64,000 bases of DNA, taken from positions 45,958,501-46,022,500 of the forward strand of contig NC_077243.1 in the NCBI RefSeq assembly GCF_947179165.1, read 5' to 3'. Both the position numbers and the translations under genes were made by a program. This document shows positions 35,216-48,920 of the stretch, in pieces; the stretch's first letter is position 1; every line of letters starts with the position of its first letter. The DNA comes from Solanum dulcamara. Taxonomy: Eukaryota; Streptophyta; Magnoliopsida; Solanales; Solanaceae. Below the pieces are notes generated by a model. The model searched no databases and was not told the DNA's origin. It was given only the letters and a program-made list of their open reading frames with translations.

Positions 35216-36840
35216 GGCTACGATATAATATGATACGAATATATATGATGTGTGCCTTATGAGGCTGCGATTTGATATGACGTGAATATATATATATGTT
35301 GGCCCTATGAGGCATTGTTGGCATTTTCTGTATGCAGATGTTGGGATAGTAAGAAATACAAAGGAAACAATACCCAAATTTTCATAAAAATAAAAAGAGA
35401 ATGAGATATAGGGCTATAGTATGTCTTGAAAGGTTGTGCTCACCACAATGATGAGATTTGACTAAACAAGTATGGTTGACCTCGAGAAATGAGTTAATTG
35501 CTGAATTAATGGCAATAGAAATTAGGAGGTCGATACTGATATAGTAGAACGAAGTTGGAAAAGAGCTATAAGCCAAAGAAGATGACTTAGAGAAGATTGA
35601 TAGATCGGGATAAAATGATATAGTAAGGCATCTCCTGAATTGATACATAGGGATAAACTATGACAAGTTATAGTTGAAAGAAGTAACAGTATGATTACGA
35701 CAAGAGTGCGAGGGAAAAAGAATTATGACGGAAGTGAAGTGTTCATAAGACAGCTTATGAAACATTAAGGATAAGACTAACTAGGAAAGGTAAGTAGCCC
35801 ATAGTAAGAATTGTGAAGAAGGTCAAGCGATGTTATATTATGGGATTGAATGAGAACAGGGTACCAGGTGAACATAACAAAAACCGTTATGAGAATAAGT
35901 AACACTCAGTAAGGAAATAACTAGAAGGTATGACGTGGTCCATGCGAATGGAATGTAAAGATAGGTGTGAAATGGAAAAGCAAGCTATGGAACAAATAAG
36001 GAAGATTTATCAAGTCCTCTAAGGAAAGTGTCGAGTAAAGGTTATGTTGTGACGAAAAGGATAGCTAGTGCAAAGAAATAAAGAGTAATATGGAATTCCT
36101 TGCGTACAACCAAAAGTGGTTATGAACTGGGAGAAGAATAGAGAAGTTCTAATAGAGGCACTCAAGATAGATTTGATTAATTTAGTATGAGTATCGAACA
36201 AAATGGGAAATAGACAGTTACGAACTGAAGACATAGTATGATGAAAAGGTGATAAGACAAGGCCACTACTATAATGAAGTTGATATAGTTTTAAGCAGGA
36301 TTAGAAGTAAGACTTAAGCACACGACAAAGATGAAAGCTCAGGAGGCATAAAGAAGTATTGTGTATACGTGACTCCACCTTGATTATTAATGAGATCCTG
36401 CAAGGAAAGGGAATATCAATTTGCAGAACAAATGCTGCATTACTAAGTTATTAGAAGAATAAGAGGTATCCACGGGAATAAGTTTAGTGTAATGACAGAG
36501 CTTGAAATACGAATCGCTAAGTATGAGTACTCCCGAGTTGAGGATTTGAACCAAGGGTGAGCACGAGCTAATTATTGATTGGGATGGATGGAATGTGGCT
36601 TGGAATGCATTGCTACATTACGAATATTACTCGAGTATCAACCATTAGATGAGGTTTTATACGATATATTACCAATACTAAAGCACCCTATGGTTATGCT
36701 AGGGTTCCTATAAAGGCTACCTAACATATGGATGATTAAACAAAAAATGTAGATATGGTGCAGCACGTTAAATATATTGGAGTGGAATCATTCGCATGTG
36801 AATGGCTGAAAATAAATAGAGGATGACGTGGGTACACCCT

Positions 36841-36853
36841 AAAAAGAGGGAAG
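36841..36853 (+). other. Central polypurine-like motif of element F
   Basis: AAAAAGAGGGAAG after ACACCCT; decayed equivalent of the motifs in A, C and I. Confidence 0.4.
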
Positions 36854-36947
36854 TGGACAAGAGAAGTACAAGTGTAAAAGAACATCAACTGACGCTATCG
36901 TATGTAAATAGGAACGCTTAAACTTCAAACGAGACCCTAGAAGGGAT

Positions 36948-37050
36948 GGACGTGATCATACCTGCACTGATGTATTAGATTTCATCAAAACTCTGAAGTT
37001 AAGCGTGCTCGGATAAGAGTAGCACTGGGATGGGTGATCCCCTAGGAAGT
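36948..37050 (+). pseudogene. 5S rRNA-derived segment (sense) in element F
   Basis: Follows plant 5S from about base 1 (GTGATCATACCTGCACT) through the A box (AAGTTAAGCGTGCTCGG), IE (TAAGAGTAGCACTGGGATGG) and C-box region (GTGATCCCCTAGGAAGT), to roughly base 102. The last ~17 bases are replaced by unrelated purine-rich DNA. Same left junction as in A. Internal promoter elements are recognisable but mutated. Confidence 0.88.
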
Positions 37051-37690
37051 GAGAAAGGGAACGAAACAAGTATGACAAAAAGAGATTATAAGGGCATATT
37101 AGTAGAACAACACATATAGAAAAGATTAAGCCAAAAGCAGAAAAGATTATGACTGAAATACAACGCACTTCGTGAAAATGGCATAAGAATAGTTGTGCAG
37201 CTTACAAACAATACCAAGAGCGAGGTCAAATGATTATTCGATAAAAGAAAGTCAGTAATAACAATGTGATTGTCATACTTAGAATCTATTAAAGAAAATT
37301 GTAAAATGGTTCGAGATAGAACTGTTAAGATATAATCGGTATCAAGGACAAAAGCCCTAGCAGAGCCCTGACCTCGACCGAAGGAGGTAAGCCGCTAGTG
37401 TAGAGATACTAAAGTATTTTCTGAATGTCTCTACCTACCTACAGACATTTGTGCAAAAATTACGGTATAATGTGTGGCAATAAAACTGGAAGGAAGATCT
37501 GAGTAAAAGAACAAGATAGTATACCTAAGGTGTTACAAGTTGAATTAAGAGGAGTTGTATAATGGCTTAAATGAAGAGGAGCATCAGAGAATTGATAGCC
37601 TGCTACGGGGGATAGGAATCCCAATTCATAAATAGAAGGCGGGTAATGTAGGTTAAGTGCAGGCTGACCTCGCACTTTACGAAAGTATAA

Positions 37691-38360
37691 GTTCATATGG
37701 GTTATGGTAGATAAGATGACAAAATTAACCCATTTTCTTCCAATTAAGAAGATATATTCAGCTAAGGGTTATATGAGATGACATTTCAAGGAAACAATAA
37801 GATTTCACGGGGTTCCCATATCTATTATCTCGGATGGGGAAGTTCAACGTACGGCTAATCGCTGGAAATCATTCTGGAAGGGATTGAGGAACACAGATGA
37901 ATCTTAGTACGACATTTTTCCCTTTGATTAAGGGACAGGCCTAGATGTGATCCACTAAATTTTTGATAAGGTACAGCTTAATCCGGGACAAGTTATCAAT
38001 TAGAAGCCTAGAGTCGGCAAGAAGGGGATACATTGATCCTTCTCAGGTTATTTGTAGAATAGATAAAGCTGCCTATGAGTGGGACCTACCGTCTGATTTG
38101 AAATAATACATTCAGTTTTAATAGATCAATGCTCCGCAAGAATGTAAACAACGCTCCTAGAATATTTCCCATGGAGGAGGTCCATGTAACAGAGAGTTAT
38201 CCTATGAGGGGCAAACTATTTCCATCCGGGATCAGCAGATTAAATGGGTTGCGAACTAAGGACATAACTTCCGTCAAGGTACTGTGGTGGAATAAGAATC
38301 GTGAAGCCATAACCAGGAAGTTAAAGAGGATATGAAACACAGGTGTCCGTACCTATTCCT
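37691..38360 (+). pseudogene. Integrase and chromodomain remnant of element F
   Basis: Starts VMVDKMTKLTHFLPIKKIYS, then FHGVPISIISDGEVQ and SFWKGLRNTDES, then stops. The end reads EVKEDMKHRCPYLF-like pieces near 38310-38365, the usual end of chromoviral integrases. Relative to G the middle is collapsed. Not translatable. Confidence 0.75.
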
Positions 38361-38505
38361 GATGTCTATAGATAACCCCCAATCCTGGAACTCGTATATT
38401 AATTACTTGGATGAAAATGTATATTATTCCAGTAGAAAGGAATTTCCCAGTGATCCGTATAAAGTCTTAAGGGAAGTTTATTTAACATTCGGGGACGAAT
38501 GTTCT

Positions 38506-38519
38506 AAAGGGGGGAAGGA
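38506..38519 (+). other. Polypurine tract of element F
   Basis: AAAGGGGGGAAGGA before TGTTATACCCC. Confidence 0.92.
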
Positions 38520-41500
38520 TGTTATACCCCACACTTTTGAACCTTTACACGTGTCCCTAATTGTCATGAAAGTATCCATGAGACCCTTACTATCCACACA
38601 CATCAAACAACTCTAAGGAAAGAATATTGTGATACCTTGTCAGAAGGAAGGTTGGAAATAGAGTCATACGAATCCGGAAAGAGTTGGAGGCTAAAAAATG
38701 AATCGTAGGACTCGATTTACCTACTTAAGCCACTAAGTTAAGATTCCTATAAACTTAATTTGTTTAAGGACATATCAAGCTTACGTAGTACGGATTACAT
38801 CGTCTCTTAAAATAAGACGAGATTACGAATCCACGAGGAAGAGAAAAAACATTTTGCGGGGCAGCCAATGGGAGGGTGACATGTGGATTAACCTAAGCAA
38901 GCAGGCGACCCACCTTCTTGGGGTCAAGTAGGTTACCCACCTGCTTGGGGGAGGTGGGCCCTACTGCCACGTGGCAGCCACTCCTTGAAAGGGTGGATCT
39001 GTGGCCCAATAAGGGCTTGACACGTATCACCCTTAGGGGATGACACGTTCCACTTACTATGGGACCCTATATATGTATGTTAATGACTCTTAAGTCATTT
39101 GGAGTCCAAAAAACAGCCAAGTGAATGAGAGAAACGTGAGAGAAAGAGAGCTCACACGAGCAGCCACAAATTGGAGAAAAGTAAGGTAAGTTCTTCACTT
39201 TTCTTCCGTAAATTAATTATCCACGGTGTTCCCTAAGTACGTGGATATGTATATATGTGATTTATGATGTTTATGGAATCAAAAATTCAGCTTTATGATT
39301 GGAAATTTGGAAGAAAAGAAGAAGAGAAAAACGTAGAGGGGCAAAGAGGAGGGCTACGGGTTTGGCCCTTTTGGGGTAAGCTCCCGGGTTTTGTTCCATG
39401 AATTAATTATTTAAAGTGTCCCTAATATGTATAATTATGTTTAATAACATAAAATTTTAATTTGGGGCAGCGAAGAAGTGTCAAAAACAGTCCACTCCGT
39501 TTCAGCACGGCCAACGATTTTCGAAGTAGTTTTACCCAATTTCGGGAAAGGTAAGTTCTTCCCCTTTAATTTGAAGTTTATGAGGTTAAATTAGGGTGTA
39601 TTACACACCTTATGATCTTCTTGAAGTTGGGTAAAAGGTTTGAAAAGTTCAGCGTTCGGAATAAACTAAATTGGAGTCGCTAGAAGTGAATTGTCGTCGA
39701 AATAAAGTGTCGTTCTTGTGAGTTGTTGCTGCAGGGGTGTAATGTGTTGTTGCAGGGCCTAAATACGTTCTAATTTTGGTTAGGGTTCTTCTGGTCTAAG
39801 CCACGTGACCCCTCTTTGTGTATAATTAACGGCGTTACAAAATAAAGGCTAGACGCCCTATTGTGATATCGTATTTTTGATTATGTCGTTCGGAGTTTAT
39901 GTTATATATTGTTAGTGTAAATTGCTACAGGTTGTTGTTTTTGGTTGGCTGTTGGTCTTAGGGACCTAATTTGAAATTCGGATAGGGCACATTATAGGAG
40001 AGTTGCTGCCTAATTTTCGTTAACGCCTTAACAAACTAAAGAACTAGTCGAGGAAACGACTAAGGAAATAGATTCCATTAATACTAAGGTGTAACCTAAG
40101 ATGATGGAAATTTAAGAAGAGTTGATATGAATATTACTCTCCCGTTGGATAGGTTCAAAGGATAACGAGGCGAACAGGATAAGGAATAACTTAGACAAGG
40201 TATGTGAAGCTTTCTTTTAACGTGTTTTTGGAATAAGTATGTAGAGCTATTCTTCTTTTCTTTTGGCATGTCTTGGATGTAAGCTATAAATGCTATGTAT
40301 ATGATATTTGGGATTCAATCCATTCGTAAAGCCCTGAGTATGAGTCGAGACTCTCATTTACTTCTTAATATTAGAACTCCTGCAATAGCTGAGTCGTTGC
40401 CTTTAAGTCTTCTATGTGATGAAAACTAGTACATGTAAATCCTATCTATTCTTTCCTTTAGAATGACTTAATTTTAAGTAAAACGATATATGATATGGGT
40501 TTAGAGGTAATTCCATTTATAAGCCTTGAGAGTAACTCGTGACTTGTAGTCACTTCTGACCATTTAGAGTCTGAAAGTAGCCAAACTATTATTCTCGAGC
40601 TTTCTATATAGTGAATAGTAAGTGGAGATACAAGCTCCTTTTCTTGAAGGATTTCAAACGATTAATGTCTCTGATTTCATAACTTTGTTTCTGATTTCAT
40701 AAATGTGTCTTTGATAGCATAATTGTGTCTCTGATTGCAAAACCATATTTCTGATTGCATAAACTGCATGGCATTTTCTTGATGCATGTCTGTGATTCCT
40801 GAAGACCCAAATGATGTAAGCCCTAATGAAATCTAAAGGGCACTTCGGATAAGTACCTTCATGGTCTTCAGTTTAGGGTTCACTTGACTATTTCATTGAG
40901 TCTCAAACAATGACTTAGTTGCATATGGTTTCTCACTACTCTACTCGTGCATACTGTAACCCATCCTTCCTCAAGTCCCACGATGGGCCGGGAACGTTAT
41001 CGTGCACAGTTTTACTACTTCTTTCACCGCGTCCCGGGACGGATGTGTATAGTTCCACACATGAGGAGACGATGTCGTACATGAGGTGTGATATATGTTA
41101 TATGTTATAACGATACGATTATTCATCGAGTCCCGAGCCGGCTGTAATGTGACAGTATATGTGGAGAAATAAGGAAGGAACACCGAGTCCCTCCTTAGAG
41201 GGCCGGGTAAGTATGAATATTATGATGGCACGCTTTAGACGTACACCACTCCATTCACCGAGTCCCTCACTAAAGGGTCGGATACTTTATGTAGGCATGC
41301 TTATGAGATTAGAGTGATACATTGTGACCCCAAGCCCCGCAGTGAACCGGGTGTAATATGATGACATGCGTGATAAGATTATACCGTGTACGAGGATATG
41401 ATATCGTATACGATGATATGATACCTTATACGATGATGTGATACCGTATACAATGATATAATGAAATGAAATGCATGATGATATGATGATATGTGAATAT

Positions 41501-42204
41501 GAGAATATAATTATAACACTGAGTTCACTAGAGGGCCGGGCACAGTATATGATGATGTATAGGATTACGTGTCCTAAGGTGCAGGTACAGTAATTTGGTA
41601 ATTGTTATACTTGTCCCCTGCATCCCTATTTCAGTTATGGTCTCAGTTATGATGTGTTATACTTTACATACTCAGTACATATATCGTACTGACCCTCCTT
41701 TCTTCCTTGGGGGGGGAGAGGGGCTGCGTTTCATGCCCGCAGGTAAAGATGTTCATTCTGGAGATCCGCTAACTTAGGGTTTCCACTTATCTATGTTGGA
41801 CGTGCTCTGCTGTTCCGGAGCCTTACTATTGATGCTGGCCATTGATATATATGTTTATTTATTCTGGGGTATGGCGGGGGCCCTGTCCCGCCATATGATA
41901 CAGTTATTACACTTAGAGATCTGTAGACATGTGTATGAGGATTATTTGTAAGTTTATTTTAGTTGTGCTCATATGACATATTGCAAATGTTTTCATGCTA
42001 TGGCAGCTTCATCGGCTCGCGTGCCCTATCCTATTATGATACAGGTGAATGAGGCTACAGGTTCCTGACAAAAAAGTTTTTGACCCACCGGGGTTTGTAT
42101 ATAGTATCACATCATACACGGTTCAACTTAAGGGTAGTTGATAGATACGCATAAGGGGGTCCAAGTCAGACCCCAGTCGTAGCCTACAGGGTTGGGTTGT
42201 GACA
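38520..42204 (+). mobile_element. 3' LTR of element F
   Basis: 3685 bp, same ends as the 5' LTR. The G-box at 39019 is mutated (CACGTATC). The TATA region is at 39067-39077. Followed by the right target duplication copy GTAGT. Confidence 0.92.
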
Positions 42205-42350
42205 GTAGTAGAGCTCACCAATTGTAGTATAATCCCTGGCATAGACTGGGTGTGAGCCCTAGTAACTCTCGGGGTCTGACTAGTTTCCCCTGCTATGGAC
42301 TTGCCCTTTTGGACAGTTGTTGCTTCTCTTAGAGACATCACTGTAAACAT
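42205..42350 (-). pseudogene. gag of element G, 5' end
   Basis: Minus-strand SLREATTVQKGKSIAGETSQ, then TPRVTRAHTQSMP: the gag start also seen in F and E. It continues at 30352 on the far side of F. Confidence 0.85.
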
Positions 42351-42542
42351 AATGATATGTTAATGAGAGATTATCCTAACAACGTAGCTCTATTGCACGA
42401 CGTAAGATAGAAAAGAGAGACAACATCCTAAATATCCTGTAGCCTCCTATTTATACATGTGGTGCACAACACATCGATAAACAAGACTCTACTAGACATA
42501 GTCTATAGACACTTCGAGGATGAACTGCTCTGATACCCCTTT
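42351..42542 (-). other. Leader and primer site of element G
   Basis: Minus-strand leader with the primer complement GCTCTGATACCC at 42527-42538 (one mismatch). It matches the leaders of C, F and E. Confidence 0.8.
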
Positions 42543-45500
42543 TGTCATGACCTAACCCCGTAGGCCGCGACTTGGGTCTTACTTGAACCCCATATACGTA
42601 ACAGTCAAATATAGCCAAATTAAACTATGTGTAATGTGATACTACACCTAAAAACTCCAATGGGTCAAAACTTTTTCATGTACATTTAGCCTCTTTCATT
42701 CGTACCATATTATAAAAGGGCACACGAGCCGACAAGGCTGCCATAACATAAAAACATTTACAACACATCGTATATGCACAATTGAGATAACTTACATAGT
42801 AACAGACCTCTAAAAATAGTAACAGTAACATATGACGGGACAGGGCCCCCGCCGTACTCCTGAATAAAGAAACATATACATCGTAGGTTCAGTACCCCCA
42901 AACTCAGTTCTGATATAATAGAGCTTATTCCAAACTTGTTGAGTGGAATCCTAAGCTGGTGGATCCCCAAAATGTGCGTCCGCACCTGCGGGCATGAAAT
43001 GCAGCCCCCCAGAGAACCGGGGGTCATTACGATATATATATTGAGTATGTAAAGAATAAAACATCATAAGGAGATTATAACTAAAATAGAGATGCAGGAG
43101 CAAGTATGACAATTAATGAATCACTGTACTTTCATCCTAAGAGATAAAGTCAGGTGTATCATGGTCCCATATCGTATCCAACCCTCTAATGGGGTGCGGT
43201 GCTTCAAATATGTCACTACATTTTCATATGTACATCTATTGACTGTATCCAGCCCTTTAGTGAGGGACTTGGTGAAGAAAGTGGCGTATATTTATATCGT
43301 ACCATCACTATCTCATCATATCATTATACCTTATCATTATATATCATACCGTACCCGGCCCATTATGGGTCTCAGTGTTATAATCATATCATCACATATT
43401 ATACCTGGCCCATTAGGGTACTCGGTGTCATAAACGTATCATCATATACTATACCCGGCCCTTTAGGGGACTCGGTGTCATTGTCATAGCATATATATCG
43501 TACTTGGCCCTCTAGGGGACTCGGTGTCATCATCATGTCATTATATACCGTACCCGGCCTATTAGGGGACTCGGTTTCATAGACAATCACACACAGGTGG
43601 ATCATTATTTGAAACTAAATAAGATAGTCATACAGAACTATCATTCGTGGATCACGATAATAATTATCTCAAGTGCCCTTTGAGTGCCACTAGGGCTATA
43701 TTAAGTGAAGTCTCAGGAGTTGTAGACATAATTTAAGGTAATGCCAACTGGCTTAAGAAAATCTGGGACATCTTTCATCACAGATTCCTTAGGAATATGG
43801 GCTTTGAATCCCCCCTAATCGACATATAGACGATTCACGGAAGGTGGATCAACTACGATGAGAGTTTTCCCACCAACGAGTGAATAGGAGAAATATAGCA
43901 TATTCAGAGCTTAAGAATGAAATTACCCTAGAGCTAGTATCATGTATCATCTATCTTTAAGATATGTCAAATGAAAGAATGGGTAGGCTTTACCTGTTTA
44001 TCACTTCCCATCCCAAAGGAGTTTGAGAGACAATAACTCAACTACCGTAGGCATTCTGATATTCAGAAGTGGATAAATATCAAGAGGTATACTCGAGGCT
44101 TTATGCATGGGATTATCCCCACTTGCATACGCAGATATACATACTGCACTTCTATCAAGGATATGCCAAGAGGAAGGAAACAACTTTACGTACCCTATAC
44201 TTCTCATCATCTAGGGGACAGTGAAAGGCCCTAACTCAATTAGCATGGGAGCTCTCACTTCCAGAAGTAGGTAGGGGTCGTGTGTTATATTCAGAACTTT
44301 ATGAGTATATTCTTCCCCACATTTTATATACACATCATACTTAAGACTAAGACACGCCAAGAGAAAAGAAGGATAGCTTTACATACACTCATCACTTCCT
44401 AACGTATGAAAGGCTTGAGAGGTCCTAGTTCAATTACTGTAAGAGTGCTTTCATCAAGAAGTAAATGAGGACCGTGAATTACGCTTGGAATTTATGAGTA
44501 GGTTTACCCTCAAGCTCATATCATTCATTACTTAACCTGAACACATGCCAAAAGAAAAGAAAGGGTAGCATCACATACCTCTTATGGGTTACTCGTAACC
44601 ACGTTCGCATCATCCTCCTCTAAACCTATTTAACATAAAAATAATACTCATATTAATAACCTTTAATTTTCCAGCTTCTAAATCCACAACCAAGCACCCA
44701 TAGGCATCAATTCCTTATTAGCCTTTCTCGACTAGTCTCGACTAGTCTATTAGTTAGTTAAGAAGTTAATGAAATTCGGGCAGCATCTCCTCTATAACTC
44801 GCCCTATCCTAACTTCCAATTACATAATCAATTGGTACAGCCAACCAAAAACAACAATCATCAGCCAATACACAATTATACCACTTCAACATTACATAAA
44901 ACAAGTCCCGAACAGCTCGCTCAAAACTACAACTCCAAAATATGGTTTTCAATCTTTAGTTCGTAAAATCTTAACCACACGAAATAGGGTATCACGTGGC
45001 TGAAACCAGCAGTAATTATACCCATATTTAGATATATTTCCAGTCCTGCAACAACACAAAACAACCACTAATACAATACCACAATTACAACGACACTAGC
45101 CATACTTTAACCTATTAGAATCTCATCAAAACAGCCCCTACATGACCTGCAACATTGTTCAGCTGTAAAGTGCATATTTTCATGTTTTCAATACATATTT
45201 ATACATTCATAGCATGTCCAAACCCTTACTAAAACGTGGGAAAAGAGAATCACACCGTACCTTAACAAACAGCTTCCCAAACTTACTGAAAATTGGCTTC
45301 GGAAGTTCCTTAATGTGCTGAAACTTTAGCAGATTCTTTGTATCCTTTTGGTGCTGCTCCAAACCATAAATTTACATTACTAACACCTTCATTTCATCGT
45401 GGTATACCCTAGATAATTAATTCATGGAATGAAAATCGGAGCCTTACCTTGAAGGAGCCAATCTGTAGCTCTCTCTATGCCTTCAATGTTTTTCTCTTCT

Positions 45501-45963
45501 TTTTTCCAAGGATAAACACGTTGAAATAAAATTATATTTCTGCATAACATACATATATACACCTTCTTAGGAGGTGACAAATGGTAGACCCCTAGGGGTA
45601 ATACGTGGTAGCCCCTAGGGTGCCACCTCATCCATACGACCACTCACATGATGCCACATGGCAGTGGGGTCCACCCCAAGCAGGTGAGTCACCTACTTGG
45701 TCCAAGTAGGTGCATCACCTACTTGCTTCCAAGTAGGTTCTATGCCTCCTTCCGCCTCTTTCATGGGTTCGTAATCTCGTCTTACTTTAATAACCTATGT
45801 AATCCTTGCTACATAAGCTCGACATGCCCTCAAATCGCTTAGTTATGTAAAACATCCAAGTCGGTAGCTTATGCAAGTAAGTCGAGTTTTACAACTCATT
45901 ACTTGGCCTCCAACTCTTTTTGGATTCTTATAACTCTTTTTCCATCCTTCCCTTCAATGGTAC
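42543..45963 (-). mobile_element. 5' LTR of element G (minus strand, 5' edge lost)
   Basis: On the minus strand it ends GGTCATGACA at 42543. The first ~130 bases of the LTR are missing: it stops at CAATGGTAC, where the next LTR begins at 45964. Minisatellite at 43341-43580; promoter TATA near 45551-45560. Confidence 0.82.
43341..43580 (-). repeat. LTR minisatellite in G (about 55-60 bp unit)
   Basis: Five units containing CCCGGCCCTTTAGGGGACTC and GGTGTCAT plus an AT-rich spacer. Lost from G's other LTR by truncation. Confidence 0.8.
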
Positions 45964-48920
45964 TGTCACGACCTAACCCCGTAGGCTGTGACTGGGGTCT
46001 GACCTGGACCCTGTATATATACCTATCCGATGTAATCAAATCGAGCTATGCACAAAGTGATACTACTTACAAAATCCCAATGAGTTAAAACCTTTTTTTT
46101 GTGTACATGTGACCCCTTCCATTCGAACCATATCATCAAAAGGCACACAAGCTGACAAGGCTACCATAACATAAAAACATTTACAACATGTCGTATAGGC
46201 ATAGTCGAAACAAACTTATACACAACCCACATATATATATGTCTACAGACCTCTAAGTATAGTAACTACAACATATGGTGGGATAGGTCCCCCGCCGTAC
46301 CCCTGGACAAATAAATACATATATATTACATAGCTAGTATCAAAAGTTAGGCTCCGGAATAGTGGAGCGCTCCCAACATCGCTTAGTGGAAACCGTAAGC
46401 TGGCAAATCTCCAAAATGAACATTTGTACCTATGGGCATAAAATGCAGCCCCCCGGAGAATGGGGGTCAGTACGATATATGTACTGAGTATATAAAGCAT
46501 AATAACACATAACTGAGCTAACAACTGAAGTAGGGATGCAGGAAACAAATATAACAGTTAACGAATTTCTCTACCTGCATCTTATGACATGAGGGCATGT
46601 ATATCTTCTTTACATACTGTACCTGGCCTGCTGTGGGACTTGGTGCTACTACTGTGTCACTATATTTCCATATGCATGCCTATAGACTGTATCCATCCCT
46701 TCAGTGAAGCTATTATTTCATCGTGTATCATGCCCGGCCCTTCATGGGACGCGGTGAATAATTATTTCATCATATATCATGCCCGGCCCTTCATGGGATG
46801 CAGTGAATAATCATTTCATCCTATATTATACCCGGCCCTTCGTGGGACGCGGTGAATAATCATTTCATCATATATCATGCTCGGCCCTTCATGGGATGCA
46901 GTGAATAATCATTTTATCATTTATCATGCCCGGCCCTTTATGGGATACGGTAAATTTATCATGCCCGACCCTTCATGGGACACGGTGAGTTTATCCTGCC
47001 CGGCCCTTCACGGCACACGGTGAGTTTATCCTGCCCGACCCTTCATGGGACATGGTGAGTGACGTATTAATAGCCTGCATGAGTAGAGTAACGATGAACC
47101 ACATGTAATTAGCTCATCATCTGAGATTCGATATAAGAATCGTCATGGACTATCATTTGAGGATCAAAATGATTATCATCTGAAGTATCCTCTAAATAAC
47201 ATTAGGGGCCATATCGATGGAGTCTCAAGAGTCCTAGACTTTTCTTAAGGTAATACCAAATGGCTTATGCAATCAGAGACACTTGTCATTATAGAGTTCT
47301 TAGGCATGGAGCTCATACATTCAATTAGTATTCATCATATAGGGACTCGAGAGTAGCAGTTCAACTACTTCAAGAACTTTGATATTAAGAAATGAATAGG
47401 AGTTATAGTTCATGTTTCCCATGCATCCAGTTACTATTTCCTGTATAGAAGGCTCAAGGGTGATAGCTCAGCTACCGTAAGTGCCTTAGAATTTAGAAGT
47501 GAACATGAATCAATAGGCTCTACATATGTTACCTTTTGTCCTATAGAAGCCTTAAAACGGAAATAGCTCAACTATTACAGGAGTTCTACCATTACGAAGT
47601 GGATAAGAATTATGAACTATACTCGGAGCTTTATGAATGGAATTATCCCCAAGTTTCATATACAAACCATTCATAACTTATATCTAAGACATGCCAAAAT
47701 AAAGAAGAATAGCTTTACATACCTCTTCTGGACTTCCCTTAATCACGTCCACGTCATCGTCCTCTAAACCTATTTAACATGGAAGCAATACAAGTATCAA
47801 CAAACTTAGGCTTTTCATCACCTTAGGTTACACACGAGTATTTATAGAACTCATCCCCTCACTTCCCTTCTCGACTAGTTCCTTAACTAGTTAAGGCGTT
47901 AACGGAAATCGGACAGCACCTCCCCTATAATTTGCTCTATCCGAATTCCCAATCACGTCCCTAATACCGAAAGCCAACCAAAAACTTAACCAGCAGCTCA
48001 TATATATATAAAACATGGCAACATTATACATTCCCACGAACTTTTTTATCCTTTAAGTAGTATAAAAGGTATATAATACACTACATAACAACCCCATAAA
48101 GTCCAAATTTAAAGGAGAAGCCTTACCATACCCGAAATTGGCCAAAACTAGACAAAATTATGCCTCGGAACTTCTTTAGTCGCGCTGAAACTGCGTGGAC
48201 TATTTGCTGTCCGTTTTTGCTTCCCCATATAATTAATTCACGGAACTAAATCGGGCCTTACCTTTATCTCTTGTCCAACTCGTAGGGTCCTCTCTTTGCC
48301 CCTAGCATTTTCTCTCTTTCTTTCTTACGTTTTCTCTCTTGTTATAGTCTGAAATTTGGATAGAAACTGAATTTGTGAGTCACATAACATACATATATAG
48401 GTCTTCCTAAGAGTTAACACATGTCATCCTCTTAGGGTGATACATGTCAAGCCCTTTTTGGGCCACGTATCTCTGTCAAGGCTCCTAGGCTGCCATGTGT
48501 CCTTGGTGGGGCCCACCCTCAAGTAAGTGGGTCAAGTAGGTGGGTCACCTACTTCCACATGGCACTCCTTCATTGGCTTCCACATTTCCTCTTTTCCTCT
48601 TCCTCGTGGGTTCGTAATGTCATCCTATTTTAAGAGCCAATGTAATCCATGCTACGTAAGCTTGGCATATCCTCAAGTAGCTTAGGTATGTAAGACTTCT
48701 ACGTTAGGAGCTTACGTAGGTTAATCGAGTCCTACGACTCATTACTTGGCCTCCAATTCCTTCTGGATTATTATGACTTTATTTCCAACCTTCTCTACTA
48801 TAGGGTATCATATTCTCCTTTCCTTAGAGGCGTTTGATAGTGTCGTAGCTTATCCGGCTCACATAATAATGTCTAAGGAACTTAAGAGACATTCCGAGCT
48901 CGAGAGTGTGGGGTGTAACA
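45964..48920 (-). mobile_element. LTR H, duplicate of LTR B
   Basis: 2957 bp, minus-strand TGTTACACCCC at 48920 to GGTCGTGACA at 45964. From about 46160 rightward it is nearly identical to B. The first ~200 bases instead match the J tail (24782-25094), so it is a mosaic. No target duplication (GGTAC against GCGTC). Minisatellite at about 46733-47060; promoter block at 48388-48450. Confidence 0.85.
46733..47060 (-). repeat. LTR minisatellite in H
   Basis: About eight units of CCCGGCCCTTCATGGGAYGC; duplicate of 7163-7520. Confidence 0.85.

Larger units (their letters stand above)
35216..37690 (+). other. Non-coding spacer of element F replacing most of pol
   Basis: About 2.5 kb without recognisable reverse transcriptase or RNase H. 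It aligns along its length with A (about 280-2530). It carries the central purine motif (36841-36853) and the 5S-like segment (36948-37050). An 88-codon open frame on the minus strand (35382-35648) has a same-length counterpart in A (453-719). Confidence 0.65.
30353..42204 (+). mobile_element. Element F: complete Ty3/Gypsy element inserted in G's gag
   Basis: The element is 11,852 bp: 5' LTR 30353-34024, primer site about 34029-34040, interior to 38519, polypurine tract 38506-38519 and 3' LTR 38520-42204. A 5-bp duplication (GTAGT) flanks it. Gag reading of G resumes exactly across it, proving insertion. The interior holds an internally deleted gag, a CCHC knuckle, a protease stub, a 2.5-kb non-coding spacer with a sense 5S-like segment, and decayed integrase and chromodomain. 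No reverse transcriptase is seen. The LTRs differ at roughly 3 per 100 bases in a stretch compared by eye, so this is among the younger insertions here. Confidence 0.93.
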
